From positions 1-56,927 of the forward strand of contig CAJUPT010000016.1 in the NCBI GenBank assembly GCA_910588405.1: a stretch of 56,927 nucleotides of DNA. The letters are read 5' to 3'. Below the pieces are notes generated by a model, which had not been told where the DNA came from, did not search any database, and saw nothing but the letters and a program-made list of their open reading frames with translations. The DNA comes from an uncultured Lachnospiraceae bacterium. Lineage in GTDB: Bacteria > Bacillota > Clostridia > Lachnospirales > Lachnospiraceae. Positions within the stretch are counted from its first letter, which is position 1. Every line of letters starts with the position of its first letter. Position numbers and translations under genes: made by a program. This document shows, piece by piece, positions 44,101-52,380 of the stretch.

Positions 44101-46168
44101 TAATCCGTCAGATTTCGCGTACACAGGCAAGCTGGAGTTTTATCAGGCAACCATATATGACACCTATACATTAACGCTGAATCCGGAAAAAGAGTACAAA
44201 AGTTTTGTGATTCATTTTAATGCTGACTATCAAATGGCGCCCGGCGGAAAGATAGAAGTATGGCCCTTCTCAACCTTCCGAAATCCCGATGTAAAACATT
44301 TTGTGCCTGGAGCGGAGAACGACCTTAAAAATGTTTACAACAATCATGCCTATGTAGCTTACCAGGCAGAGGGACATACCGGACCGTATGATCCGTATTA
44401 TTTTCTAAAGAATGAAAATAAATTCAAGCTGATCGAGAATACGGAAAGTGTCTGGATAAAGAAGGAGATGTACTATGGCGATAATTTAAAATATCCCAAG
44501 AAGAAGGCGAATGGGAAGTGGGATTATAATGATGGAGCGTATACATTTACCCAGCTTTATGTGGAAGGAAGTCTGGACGAAGACAAGGACTATGATGATC
44601 TGCGTATCATTGATCTTCTCCCGGATTCGCTGGTGGTTCTGCAATCCGCTACAGGAGAATTACTCTTTGCAGACGCATATGGAGCCAGGTATGTAAAGGA
44701 TCAGGAGATCATCGAAAATTACCATAACAGCGGAAGAACGGCGGTGATTATTTATCTGAATGTGGATGAGGTGAGAAAGACACTGGATGCCTTTAAGGGA
44801 GATGGAAGTTCCTCGATTTACATTGGGTTTAAGGTGGGAGTAAAACATGATGCTACTCCAGGGACTTATATTAACGACGCCTATCTGGTCAGCGAAGATT
44901 TCGATGAGCCGCCCACCGGCCATGGCCAGCAGCCAGATAGCCTTAATATCCAGGGAAAAGGAACGGATGCGCAGATTCGGTGGGATCAGGCCGGAGGAAG
45001 CATTCAGAGCGTGGCGGGTATTTATGCACGTAAGTATATTGCAAAGGAGAATTCCAATGCCTGGTCGAGGGATGCATTACGGCTTAAAGTGGGAGACAGC
45101 TTCCAATATAAACTGAGCATGATGAATTTTGCGGGAACAGCCCACCAGAACCTGGTCGTTTATGATGTGCTTCCCAGGATCGGCGACCGGAGCGTCAATA
45201 ACCAGGCGGACAGAGGATCGGAATTTACCGTGAATCTGAGGGGGCCGATCACACCTCCGGAAGGATATCAGGTTTACTATACGGATTCTCAGGAAGTGTA
45301 TCAGAAGGACATGGCAAGCCTGGTAGATGCTGATATATGGAGGCAGGATACAGCAGGCTGGTCACAGGAAAACTGGAATCAGATTACCGCTTTCAAATTT
45401 GTGGCAAATGACGGGGTAGAATTTGGAGACGCCCAGATCGATTTTATCGTTCCGGTCAAGGTCATGGATGCGCTGACGCCTGAGTCGGAAGCGAAACTGA
45501 ATGGCAAAGAAGCGCAGGACAGAGATACGGGGACGGCTGTTTATCTGGAGGCTACCAACAGCTTTGGATATTCTACCAACAGCTATGCCGGACAAAATAT
45601 AGAATCCAATTATGTGAAAGCGCAGATTTCCTTTGCAGGGTTCGTTGTCAGGAAGACGGACGAAAACGGCACGGCTCTGTCCGGCGCGGAGTTCAAACTG
45701 GAGAAGCAGTTGACGCCGGCCGGGGAAACAAGTTCGGAAGACGGAAGCACACCGGATGGAGACACAGGTGCGCAGACACAGGACGGCGCGGACCAGGCTC
45801 CGGGGTGGGAAACGATCGCAGAGAGGGTAAGCTCTGATGAGAAGGGCAAAGTTTCTTTCAAGAATCTGACCGTGGGAACCTACCGCCTGACCGAGACAAA
45901 GGCTCCTGACGGGTACAGGATTTCCACAGACCCTGTTACGGTTACAATTACTTTTGATGATACAACGATGGAGTACACGGTTGCGGCTACAGGACTGTCA
46001 GGCAGCGGAACTGGAAGAGATCCGTTTATCGTTGTCAATGAGACCTTCTACAAATTGCCGGAGACCGGTGGGGCGGGGATGACTGTTTATACACTGGCAG
46101 GCGCTCTGCTCACCATGCTGGGCGCAGGCTTTATGTATAAAAAGAAATTCAGAAGAAGGAGGGGATAA
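41120..46168 (+). CDS. giant LPETG surface protein with His/Cys repeats and SpaA domain (likely pilus tip or adhesin)
   Basis: 1682 aa. Order: a membrane signal (residues ~22-45); a region (~55-430) with 14 copies of a short unit of the form His-x-His-x(2-4)-Cys-Tyr, alternating with Ile/Val-Cys-Gly or Ser-Cys-Asp-Lys; an acidic helical stretch (~434-500); about 1000 residues of beta-rich domains; one Cna-B/SpaA-type domain (~1500-1640) with the E-box YRLTETKAPDGY; then LPETG (1646-1650), a hydrophobic helix and KKKFRRRRG. The sortase at 48069 would attach it to the pilus or wall. The His/Cys units suggest metal binding or disulfide links. The start has GGAGA before the ATG. Confidence 0.88.
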   Translation: MEYGLLSRAGRFLQKQTKRRRWTIMFLCMAAAVALGTFGFLKLYGEAMTHRVKILECGCEVHEHRPDCYDEDGEGNKALVCGMADYVIHTHNDDCYDQNGKLVCPLKEHKLHTHDKSCYKEERILICGMKEGEGGAEEAATDAVETAEALRETEIVRELSCEKKEHIHEDSCYEEGSGCGKEEHIHNNGCYKTVESLSCDKEEHIHDDSCYVEGEDGESLLSCDKKEHTHEEGCYVTETVPVCELTEHRHDDSCSGERKLICGQDEHQHDDGCYTDTVKETETAGPAGKPKDSEAQKAEGGAKSDTGHVHTDQCYETRQVLICELELHTHDVDPQSDACCYTPDCFDKNGDLIEGSRPSCGLLQLEEHVHTEECLKTVELTPEEVAALNNGAKLHIHEDSCYDEAGKLICGHNATHIHGLECYDEEGKLICGYGEQRTLTEEEQKEVEKVNQLIAGLPSEEEITRKMAAYEEAKEEEEEALAEYMIALQVQIQEAYGAYLELDEALREYVTGADYLLTLWEMMGADLLDENPETVPDYAAFLPVGQQGEKPSGMVLELLYGDTKSHADKAPVGEEPNYTKDEMKGNFKLYTSNILGNTAIGDITLSLYFPQEYMDPKEISILEFPQDQVKHQISPVTEETRDGKDYYKISITLKDYIPTGALTLPFDMKFKVAEVPADYELKIFGTLEFEEGDEKKESKPTAENIYRPKYEKPKITKYVNTNIYENMKEDYTRVSARVGENGVLESGQYVSFWYKLGDNHQLFRAYDTITLRDTLPTYKDSDGNMQYAVFDPAANPGWEIDLETDSQGHTVKRVFEVVPDWNPDQYDNKLMLEISQAELKLRFPGCKIDEESADGFLIKNLENHVGAVCDPVRPSEEETSDTCEDDIIFTLTSQPGAEGSFTKGNSADTVMDTYVTRSGSYRWSLAFGNKSSSNLVNVEVGDDVIDERLKFRSIVVKKEVWEKIDHVEAFTYDNAGDTKEATPEEPEKVKGDIYNPSDFAYTGKLEFYQATIYDTYTLTLNPEKEYKSFVIHFNADYQMAPGGKIEVWPFSTFRNPDVKHFVPGAENDLKNVYNNHAYVAYQAEGHTGPYDPYYFLKNENKFKLIENTESVWIKKEMYYGDNLKYPKKKANGKWDYNDGAYTFTQLYVEGSLDEDKDYDDLRIIDLLPDSLVVLQSATGELLFADAYGARYVKDQEIIENYHNSGRTAVIIYLNVDEVRKTLDAFKGDGSSSIYIGFKVGVKHDATPGTYINDAYLVSEDFDEPPTGHGQQPDSLNIQGKGTDAQIRWDQAGGSIQSVAGIYARKYIAKENSNAWSRDALRLKVGDSFQYKLSMMNFAGTAHQNLVVYDVLPRIGDRSVNNQADRGSEFTVNLRGPITPPEGYQVYYTDSQEVYQKDMASLVDADIWRQDTAGWSQENWNQITAFKFVANDGVEFGDAQIDFIVPVKVMDALTPESEAKLNGKEAQDRDTGTAVYLEATNSFGYSTNSYAGQNIESNYVKAQISFAGFVVRKTDENGTALSGAEFKLEKQLTPAGETSSEDGSTPDGDTGAQTQDGADQAPGWETIAERVSSDEKGKVSFKNLTVGTYRLTETKAPDGYRISTDPVTVTITFDDTTMEYTVAATGLSGSGTGRDPFIVVNETFYKLPETGGAGMTVYTLAGALLTMLGAGFMYKKKFRRRRG
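41270..42420 (+). repeat. 14 His-x-His...Cys coding repeats
   Basis: The repeated protein unit centres on Glu-His-x-His-x-x-x-Cys-Tyr (for example EHIHDDSCY, EHTHEEGCY, EHQHDDGCY). The units are 20-40 residues apart and differ in most bases, so this is an old protein repeat, not a recent DNA duplication. Confidence 0.85.
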
Positions 46169-46265
46169 AAGCTCTCTTTGCTCTGAATGAAAATCCGGAT
46201 TTATGGATTTAGAGACTCAAAAACTCGTTTCAAAACAAAGAAAAAATAAAAAAGGAGGATGAGGG

Positions 46266-47849
46266 ATGAAACGAATTAAGAAGCTTGCCAGTCTTTTACT
46301 GGCGATGGTTATGGCGCTGGCGATGTCGGTGACGGTATTCGCGGCGGGTGAAACAGGCAGTATCACAATCAGTAACACCACAAAAGATGCAAAATATAAT
46401 GTCTACAGAATTTTTAATCTGGACAGTTATGTTTTGCCCGATGAAAAAGTCGAAGGAGACAAGGGCCGTTTTCCGTACTATATTGCAGAAAATTGGGCCG
46501 GATTCTTTGCAGAAGGCGGTGCCGGAGCAGATTATGTAACAAAAACAAGTGTTCAGGGCGGCAAAACCTATGTACTCGAAACGACTATTACAGAAGCTAA
46601 TGCGGGGGAGTTCGCAAAAGCGGCTCTGGAATATGCGAAAACCAACAATATAGCGAATGACGGCAGCGCAGTCGGAACTGCAGATGATGGAACAGTTGTC
46701 ATTGAGGATTTGCCGCTTGGATATTATCTGCTTGACTCCAATGTGGGTACCGTATGTTCTCTGAACACATTGACTCCGAATATAACAATCATGGACAAAA
46801 ACCAGCGTCCGGGCAACGAAAAAGAGGTTGAAGAAGATTCTACCGGCAGCTATGGAAGCGAAAATGACGCGGATATCACCCAGACAGTGAATTTCCGCAG
46901 CACGATTACGATACCGGCTGCTGAAGGCGTTAATAATAATGCGGTAGGTGTTGAAAACCTTGTATTCCATGATTCTATGGGAGAAGGGTTTACGTGGAAT
47001 GAAGACAGTGTGAGTGTTACATTAACTAGAGGGGACACGACAACGACGGTTGATTCTTCGAGTTATGAGGTAAAAGCGGCTCCGGGACATAAGACTACAG
47101 ACATGGAGGCATGTACGTTTGATGTAGTGTTTACGGAAGCATTTAACAATGCTTTGCAGCCGAACGATGTAATCGTGATTTCCTACTCCGCGGTATTGAA
47201 TGAAAAGGCGGTAATCGCTGGAGACGGAAACCTGAATGACAGTAAAGTGACGTTTGGTGAGCCAGGTGAGAATGGCGGGTTTGCTTTTGAAACAACACCG
47301 AGCCAAACTGTAACGAAGACATGGCAGGTAGAGATTTTTAAACATGACAGTGCAGATACAGGTCTGGAAGGCGCCATATTTACCTTAAGCAAAGATGAGA
47401 AGGGAAGTAATCCCATTAGCTTTGTGAAAGAGGGAAATGAAGAAGTCTACAGGTTAGCTAAAGAAGATGAAACTGGCAGTACACAGATCACAACGGTAAC
47501 CGGGGGTAAATTTGTTATAAAAGGTCTGGACTCGGATACTTATTATCTGACAGAGACGAAAGCTCCCACCGGCTTCAATGAATTAGCCGAGCCGATTAAA
47601 ATTGAGATTGATAAGGAGGGAAACATTACGTACAGTGGAGAAAAGGATGATTCAACAGGAAATACTATGTTGACTGCAACAGTACCTGCTGACGGTACGG
47701 CGCCGCAGATTCCGGTACTCAATCAGTCCGGTTCCCTCCTTCCCTCCACCGGCGGTATCGGTACTACGATTTTCTACACGGTCGGCGGCATCCTTGTTGC
47801 GGCGGCAGGTATCCTGCTGGTTGTTAAGAAGCGCATGAGCGCCCGGTAA
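46266..47849 (+). CDS. SpaA-type backbone pilin (isopeptide-forming, LPSTG)
   Basis: 527 aa. It starts with a Sec signal (MKRIKKLASLLLAMVMALAMSV, cleavage near VFAAG), then two or three isopeptide domains. The E-box YYLTETKAPTGF and the segment TIMDKNQRPG fit a pilin motif, in which the Lys would be joined to the LPXTG Thr of the next subunit. The C-terminus is LPSTG (492-496), a hydrophobic helix and KKRMSAR. Length and layout fit a major pilin. AAGGAGG precedes the ATG. A GC-rich structured gap of 219 bases separates it from the sortase gene, which may keep pilin expression above sortase expression. Confidence 0.9.
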   Translation: MKRIKKLASLLLAMVMALAMSVTVFAAGETGSITISNTTKDAKYNVYRIFNLDSYVLPDEKVEGDKGRFPYYIAENWAGFFAEGGAGADYVTKTSVQGGKTYVLETTITEANAGEFAKAALEYAKTNNIANDGSAVGTADDGTVVIEDLPLGYYLLDSNVGTVCSLNTLTPNITIMDKNQRPGNEKEVEEDSTGSYGSENDADITQTVNFRSTITIPAAEGVNNNAVGVENLVFHDSMGEGFTWNEDSVSVTLTRGDTTTTVDSSSYEVKAAPGHKTTDMEACTFDVVFTEAFNNALQPNDVIVISYSAVLNEKAVIAGDGNLNDSKVTFGEPGENGGFAFETTPSQTVTKTWQVEIFKHDSADTGLEGAIFTLSKDEKGSNPISFVKEGNEEVYRLAKEDETGSTQITTVTGGKFVIKGLDSDTYYLTETKAPTGFNELAEPIKIEIDKEGNITYSGEKDDSTGNTMLTATVPADGTAPQIPVLNQSGSLLPSTGGIGTTIFYTVGGILVAAAGILLVVKKRMSAR

Positions 47850-48068
47850 ACAGTAAGATTTCACAGATTGTTCTGAGAACAAAGTATATCAGGAAAAGCA
47901 GTTTCAGAACAGGACTGCGGCCGGGGACGGGATGTCCCGTCGCCGGCCTGCCGCGCAGGCTGACACCTTCACGTGGCGCGCGGTGAGCAACGGACCGTTT
48001 GTAACCGGTCCGGCGGACGTCAGCAAGTGAGAAGGATATTACCATATCAATTCATTGCGGGGAAACCT
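47850..48068 (+). promoter_or_regulatory. GC-rich structured region between pilin and sortase genes
   Basis: It contains a very stable hairpin at 47917-47954 (GGCCGG and GACGGGA paired with TCCCGTC and CCGGCC, with one G-G mismatch) and a perfect 7-bp hairpin, CGGACCG (47991-47997) with CGGTCCG (48006-48012). GCTGAC/GTCAGC may enclose the second one. No T-run follows, so it is more likely an RNA processing or stability element than a full terminator. Confidence 0.6.
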
Positions 48069-49013
48069 ATGAAGAAAAAAGAACGGCAGGGAGAAGAGAA
48101 AGCCAAGGCGGAAGAACAGAAAGAGCAGAAAGCGCAGAAAGCGCAGAAGAAGCGGCGAAAAGGCCCTTCCGTCTCAACAATCGTATTGGTCTTTATTTTG
48201 CTGGCAGGAGCAGGGATTATGGCCTATCCTTCGGTCAGCGACTGGTGGAACTCCATGCACGCCACGCGGGCGATCGCAGGTTACGCGGAGGCTGTGGAGA
48301 GTTTATCCGACCAGGAAAGAGAGGCGATATTGACAGCGGCTCATCAATATAATGAAAGTCTGGAGAACGGTACGAATTTTGCACTGACCGATGAACAGCT
48401 TGCAGAATATGACAGCCTTCTGGATATCACGGGAACCGGTATCATGGGGTATATACAGATTTCGTCGATTGGCGTAAATCTGCCGGTTTATCACAGCGTG
48501 GATGAAGCGGTGCTGCAGATTGCGGTAGGACATATTCCTGGTTCCTCTCTTCCGGTAGGCGGGGAACGGACGCATGCGGTTATGTCGGGACACCGGGGGC
48601 TACCAAGCGCCAAGCTTCTTTCTGACCTGGATCAGATCGTGGAGGGCGATATTTTTACGATTAATATCCTGAACCAGACGATCACCTACATGGTAGACCA
48701 GATCCGTATCGTGCTGCCGGAGGAAACGGAGGAGCTTGGGATTCAGGAGGGAAAGGATTACTGTACGCTGGTCACCTGCACGCCCTATGGAATCAACACC
48801 CACCGGCTGCTGGTGCGGGGCAGGCGCATCGACAATATCGCCGGCGAGGTGGTTGTTGTGTCGGAGGCGGTCCGGATACCAAACTATATAGTGGCGCCCG
48901 CCATCGGGATCCCGCTGCTGTTTGTCATATTGCTGGCTATGCTGATCTATTACGGCAGGCTGGGGCCGAAAAAAACGGAAGCAGAGCTGCTGGATGAGAT
49001 GAGGAAAAAATAA
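48069..49013 (+). CDS. srtC: class C (pilus) sortase
   Basis: 314-aa membrane transpeptidase that joins pilin subunits. It has a Lys/Glu-rich N-terminal tail, one transmembrane helix (~38-57), the sortase barrel and a second C-terminal helix (~285-303), the layout of class C. Catalytic residues: His175 in MSGHRGLPSA, Cys237 in TLVTCTPYG and Arg250 in LLVRG. The longer upstream frame covers the structured RNA region and is not used; GGGGA six bases before the ATG at 48069 supports this start. It lies directly after its probable substrates. Confidence 0.93.
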   Translation: MKKKERQGEEKAKAEEQKEQKAQKAQKKRRKGPSVSTIVLVFILLAGAGIMAYPSVSDWWNSMHATRAIAGYAEAVESLSDQEREAILTAAHQYNESLENGTNFALTDEQLAEYDSLLDITGTGIMGYIQISSIGVNLPVYHSVDEAVLQIAVGHIPGSSLPVGGERTHAVMSGHRGLPSAKLLSDLDQIVEGDIFTINILNQTITYMVDQIRIVLPEETEELGIQEGKDYCTLVTCTPYGINTHRLLVRGRRIDNIAGEVVVVSEAVRIPNYIVAPAIGIPLLFVILLAMLIYYGRLGPKKTEAELLDEMRKK

Positions 49014-49038
49014 TTTGATGTAAAGGAGGGGGATGCCC

Positions 49039-50223
49039 ATGAAAAAGAGATGGATATACCTGTCTGCCGTCCTGCTGCTGTTTGGCGTATGCGCGGCAAG
49101 GCCGCTGATCGGCGCCACGGCCCCGTCGGATCCGGTTGACACGTCCCGGGAATGTGTACTGAATGTCAGCCCTGTGGATGCTTCGGACCCGGAGAAGGCG
49201 GAATACCTGGAGGATATGAAGAAGGCGCATATTACTTTGGAGCTGTATAAGGTGGCCGGCGCGAAAAAGCTTGAAGGGTATAACGCGTACCAGTATCAGT
49301 TTGAGCCGGAAAGCGCATATAAAGGGCTTGATATTTCGGATTATTCCCGACTGCAGGAGCTTACCGCATCCGACTGGGAGGCGCTGGCGCAGGAAGCGGC
49401 GCGAATCACTTTGGCGCCGGACACGGCCCTTCGTCCGGCAGCGTCCGGCTCGGTGGATAATGCCGGGAAGGCAGTGTTGTCCGGTTCGGATGTACGGGGA
49501 GGACTGTACCTGCTGGTTGCCAGGGATGCGAATCTGACGAAGGATAAATATGTCAAGACCGTGAAGGTGGAAGCCTCGGGCGGAGAGGACACCGCAGAGC
49601 AGGAGAAGCTGGTGACGATTGCCAATTCGGATCAGTATGAATACCTGTTCGAGCCTCAGCTGGTGGCGCTTCCCACAAAGGAAGCGGACACGGACGGCGC
49701 GGTCAGCACGGCGAATCCCGGCCCCTGGCTTTATGAGGCTGATATCTATCTGAAATCCGGGCGCGAGCCAAGGTACGCGCCGCTGGAGATTGTGAAGACA
49801 CTGCGCAGCTATGAGACGGCGGAAGGGACGGCCAATCCGGTTACCTTCGTATTCCGTGTCGTGGCGACGCGGGAAGGGGAAGCGAATCCTGTCTATGACG
49901 AGGTGGCCAGCCTGACCTTTACAGGGCCGGGAACCGAATCCGTCAGGCTGGAGCGGATACCGGCACAGTCGACGGTGACGGTGACAGAGATCTATAACGG
50001 CTTTGCCTATAGCCAGATGGTTCCGTCAGACGACGGACCGATAGTTCTGGACAATATTTCGGCGGACCCGGATGCGGAGAACCGGGCAGCCTTTGAGAAT
50101 GTGTATAATCACAAGCGGACACACGGCCATGGAATTAATAACCGGTTTGAATATGATGAGGAGGCCGGCGAATGGGAGTGGACCAGGGAACCGGCGCCGT
50201 CAGGCGGACAGGAGGGTGAATGA
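49039..50223 (+). CDS. secreted surface-cluster protein, possible minor pilin
   Basis: 394 aa with a Sec signal (WIYLSAVLLLFGVCAARPLIGA). No LPXTG motif or C-terminal membrane helix is present. Two domains can be seen: an N-terminal pilin-like part (residues ~30-190, with VRGGLYLLVARD, resembling the isopeptide pilins), and a second part (~235-370) with PLEIVKTLRSYE and VTFVFRVVATREGE, similar to beta-sandwich domains of surface proteins. The end is His/Gly/Glu-rich. The start ATG at 49039 is nine bases after AGGAGG; an ATG at 49033 is closer than usual. It may be a shed or non-covalently held fibre component. Confidence 0.6.
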   Translation: MKKRWIYLSAVLLLFGVCAARPLIGATAPSDPVDTSRECVLNVSPVDASDPEKAEYLEDMKKAHITLELYKVAGAKKLEGYNAYQYQFEPESAYKGLDISDYSRLQELTASDWEALAQEAARITLAPDTALRPAASGSVDNAGKAVLSGSDVRGGLYLLVARDANLTKDKYVKTVKVEASGGEDTAEQEKLVTIANSDQYEYLFEPQLVALPTKEADTDGAVSTANPGPWLYEADIYLKSGREPRYAPLEIVKTLRSYETAEGTANPVTFVFRVVATREGEANPVYDEVASLTFTGPGTESVRLERIPAQSTVTVTEIYNGFAYSQMVPSDDGPIVLDNISADPDAENRAAFENVYNHKRTHGHGINNRFEYDEEAGEWEWTREPAPSGGQEGE

Positions 50224-50225
50224 GA

Positions 50226-50750
50226 ATGAAGAAAGCAGGCTGTTTCATTGTTTTCCTTGCGTTAATCATGGCCGTGACCGCCGGAAGCGGCAGGGCGTGG
50301 GCCTATTTTACCACCTATGCCTCCGCCGAGGGCGGCATCACGATCGCGCTGGGTGACAGGACAGAGATCGAGGAAGAATTTTCTAACTGGGAAAAACGGG
50401 TGACGATTACCAGTGACCCGGATTCAGAACCGGTTTATATCCGCGCGAAAGCCTTCGGAAGCGGCAGTTATCCCCTGACCTGCGGGGGAGAAGGCTGGAG
50501 CGACGGCGGCGACGGCTATTATTATTATGATAAAATTTTATCAGGCGGCGAAGAAACTTCCGTACTCTCTGTGAAGATCGGGAATGTCCCGGAAAACGAT
50601 GTGGAGGACGGGACTATGTTCAATGTGGTTGTAATTTATGAGAGCGCGCCGGTGGAATACCGGGACGACAAAACGCCCTACGCAGACTGGGACGCCGTGC
50701 TGGATAACGGCATTTCTCAGTCAGGCGGCGGGAATAAGGAGGAGGAATAG
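50226..50750 (+). CDS. SipW-dependent TasA/CalY-like secreted protein
   Basis: About 174 aa. The N-terminus has a hydrophobic signal followed by GRAWAYFTTYASAEGGI. An Ala-Tyr-Phe-Thr motif just after the cleavage site is the signature of SipW-type signal peptides in TasA and camelysin-like proteins. The rest is a small beta-rich domain with VTITSDPDSEPVYIRAKAFG. A SipW-type peptidase is encoded at 53432, so this is probably its substrate. TasA family members form extracellular fibres. The start is taken at 50226, nine bases after GGAGGG; an ATG at 50220 is an alternative. Confidence 0.7.
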   Translation: MKKAGCFIVFLALIMAVTAGSGRAWAYFTTYASAEGGITIALGDRTEIEEEFSNWEKRVTITSDPDSEPVYIRAKAFGSGSYPLTCGGEGWSDGGDGYYYYDKILSGGEETSVLSVKIGNVPENDVEDGTMFNVVVIYESAPVEYRDDKTPYADWDAVLDNGISQSGGGNKEEE

Positions 50751-51518
50751 ATGGCGGGCAGGATAAGAAAACTGATTATTTCCCCTGCGGGGACACTGGG
50801 CGCTTTCGCGCTGGCAGCAGGGCTTCTGGCCTCATCCTCCATAGGAGGGGCGAGGGCGGCCCTTACTTATTATTCGGAAACCTATACGTCGCGTGTGCAG
50901 ATGTATGACATTGGAGTGACCCTTCTGGAAAATGGGCAGGAGGTCTCCTGGCGTAATTATGACAGCAAGAGGGATAACGGAAGCTGGCAGGAGGAGAAGG
51001 GCGCCCTTCTGGAAGATATGGTGCCGGAGGGAGACAGTTTGCGGATCGGCGTCTGGTATCCGGAGGAGCTGAAGGTTCAAAACAGCGGGACAATCAACCA
51101 GTATGTCCGCGTAAGCCTGTACAAATACTGGCTGAACGGGGAAGGGCAGAAGGAGCAGACGCTGACGCCTGATTTGATCGACCTGGAGCTTAAAACCGAT
51201 AACGGCTGGATGATCGATGAGGAATCCAGTACGGATGAACGGACAATCCTGTATTACAGCCGCGTGCTGCAAAGCGGGGAAACTAGCCCGGCATTTTCAG
51301 GCCGGCTGAGAATAGACGAAAGTGTGGCCAAAAAGGTAACGCAGACGACAGAAGAGACGGCTAACGGCATGAAGATCATTACGTCCTACGATTATGACGG
51401 CGTAAAATTCTGCGTCGAGGCCACGGTGGACGCGGTTCAGGAGCATAACGCCCAGGATGCGATATGGAGCGCGTGGGGACGTAGGGTTACTGTCGATAAC
51501 GGCATGTTGAGTCTGTAA
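50751..51518 (+). CDS. second SipW-type secreted protein
   Basis: 255 aa. The signal region ends GGARAALTYYSETYTS, where Ala-Leu-Thr-Tyr-Tyr stands at the place of the AYFT motif, so this is a looser SipW-type signal. The mature part is beta-rich, with MYDIGVTLLENGQEVSWRNY and VQNSGTINQYVRVSLYKYW, similar to the TasA fold in which a mature chain starts with repeated strands. It has no LPXTG or C-terminal helix. It begins directly after the stop codon of the previous gene with AGGAGG, so the two are probably made together. Confidence 0.65.
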   Translation: MAGRIRKLIISPAGTLGAFALAAGLLASSSIGGARAALTYYSETYTSRVQMYDIGVTLLENGQEVSWRNYDSKRDNGSWQEEKGALLEDMVPEGDSLRIGVWYPEELKVQNSGTINQYVRVSLYKYWLNGEGQKEQTLTPDLIDLELKTDNGWMIDEESSTDERTILYYSRVLQSGETSPAFSGRLRIDESVAKKVTQTTEETANGMKIITSYDYDGVKFCVEATVDAVQEHNAQDAIWSAWGRRVTVDNGMLSL

Positions 51519-51533
51519 GAGAGAGGGAGGACT

Positions 51534-52379
51534 ATGAAGAAACTGTTTCATCTGATGCTTCCGGCTGTCCTGCTCGCCTCCATGGCCATGAGCGTCCGCG
51601 CGGAGACCTCTTATGGCGGCGCAGACTGGCGGGTGACCTTTACTGATGATGAAAAGATGGAAAGCAGCTTTAAAACATCGGATATCAATGATACAATCTA
51701 TGGGATGCAGCCGGGGGACAATGCCGTCGTAGAGCTGTCCCTGAAAAATGAAAACGCGGCGGCGACCAACTGGTATATGACCAATAAGGTCCTGTATTCC
51801 CTGGAGGACAGAAGCGCCAATTCCGGCGCCTCCGGCGGCGCCTATACCTACCGGCTGATTTACACGGATAAAAACAATGAGGAGACGGTGCTGTTTGACA
51901 GCGATACGGTAGGCGGCGAGAAGGGCAGCGGAGGCAGGGAGGGACTTCGGGAGGCGACAGTGGGCCTGGAGGATTATTTTTACCTGGATACGCTGGGTAA
52001 CGGCGACAGCGGAAAGATCAGGCTTGAGGTAGCGCTGGAGGGGGAGACCCAGGGCAATGACTACCAGAATACGCTGGCGGACCTGCAGATGAATTTTGCG
52101 GTGGAGATGAACCCGGATGCCATAAGAGAAGAGGAAGCCTCCGTCCGGAACCAGGAGGTTGTGAACCGGGAGATTGTGAACGGGGAAAATCCGGACAGGG
52201 AGCAAAGCCCCGGGGAACAGGGCAGCAGGGCGGTCAGCAGTTCGATCGTCCGGACCGGCGATGAGTCACATCTGACCCTGTTTGTTGTTTTGACCTCAAT
52301 AAGCGGCACCCTGCTTTTGCTTTTGGCTTTGTATGGGCTGGCGGAGAAAAAGAAGGAAGAGAAGAAGGGAGGGATCTGA
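51534..52379 (+). CDS. surface protein with variant sorting signal
   Basis: 281 aa with a cleavable signal (residues 1-23, ending VRAETS), a beta-rich extracellular domain (~25-200) that starts like the TasA-like neighbours (ADWRVTFTDDEK), a charged linker, then VRTGDES, a hydrophobic helix (LFVVLTSISGTLLLLLALYG) and a Lys/Glu tail. VRTGD has the place and surroundings of an LPXTG motif but is not canonical. It may be a substrate of another sortase class or simply a membrane-anchored protein that roots the fibre. Not assigned to a named family. Confidence 0.65.
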   Translation: MKKLFHLMLPAVLLASMAMSVRAETSYGGADWRVTFTDDEKMESSFKTSDINDTIYGMQPGDNAVVELSLKNENAAATNWYMTNKVLYSLEDRSANSGASGGAYTYRLIYTDKNNEETVLFDSDTVGGEKGSGGREGLREATVGLEDYFYLDTLGNGDSGKIRLEVALEGETQGNDYQNTLADLQMNFAVEMNPDAIREEEASVRNQEVVNREIVNGENPDREQSPGEQGSRAVSSSIVRTGDESHLTLFVVLTSISGTLLLLLALYGLAEKKKEEKKGGI

Positions 52380-52380
52380 T

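Noticed and set aside
47973..48068. N-terminal extension of the sortase by 32 residues
   Set aside because: It would translate the structured intergenic hairpins, and no ribosome binding site precedes it; the ATG at 48069 is better.
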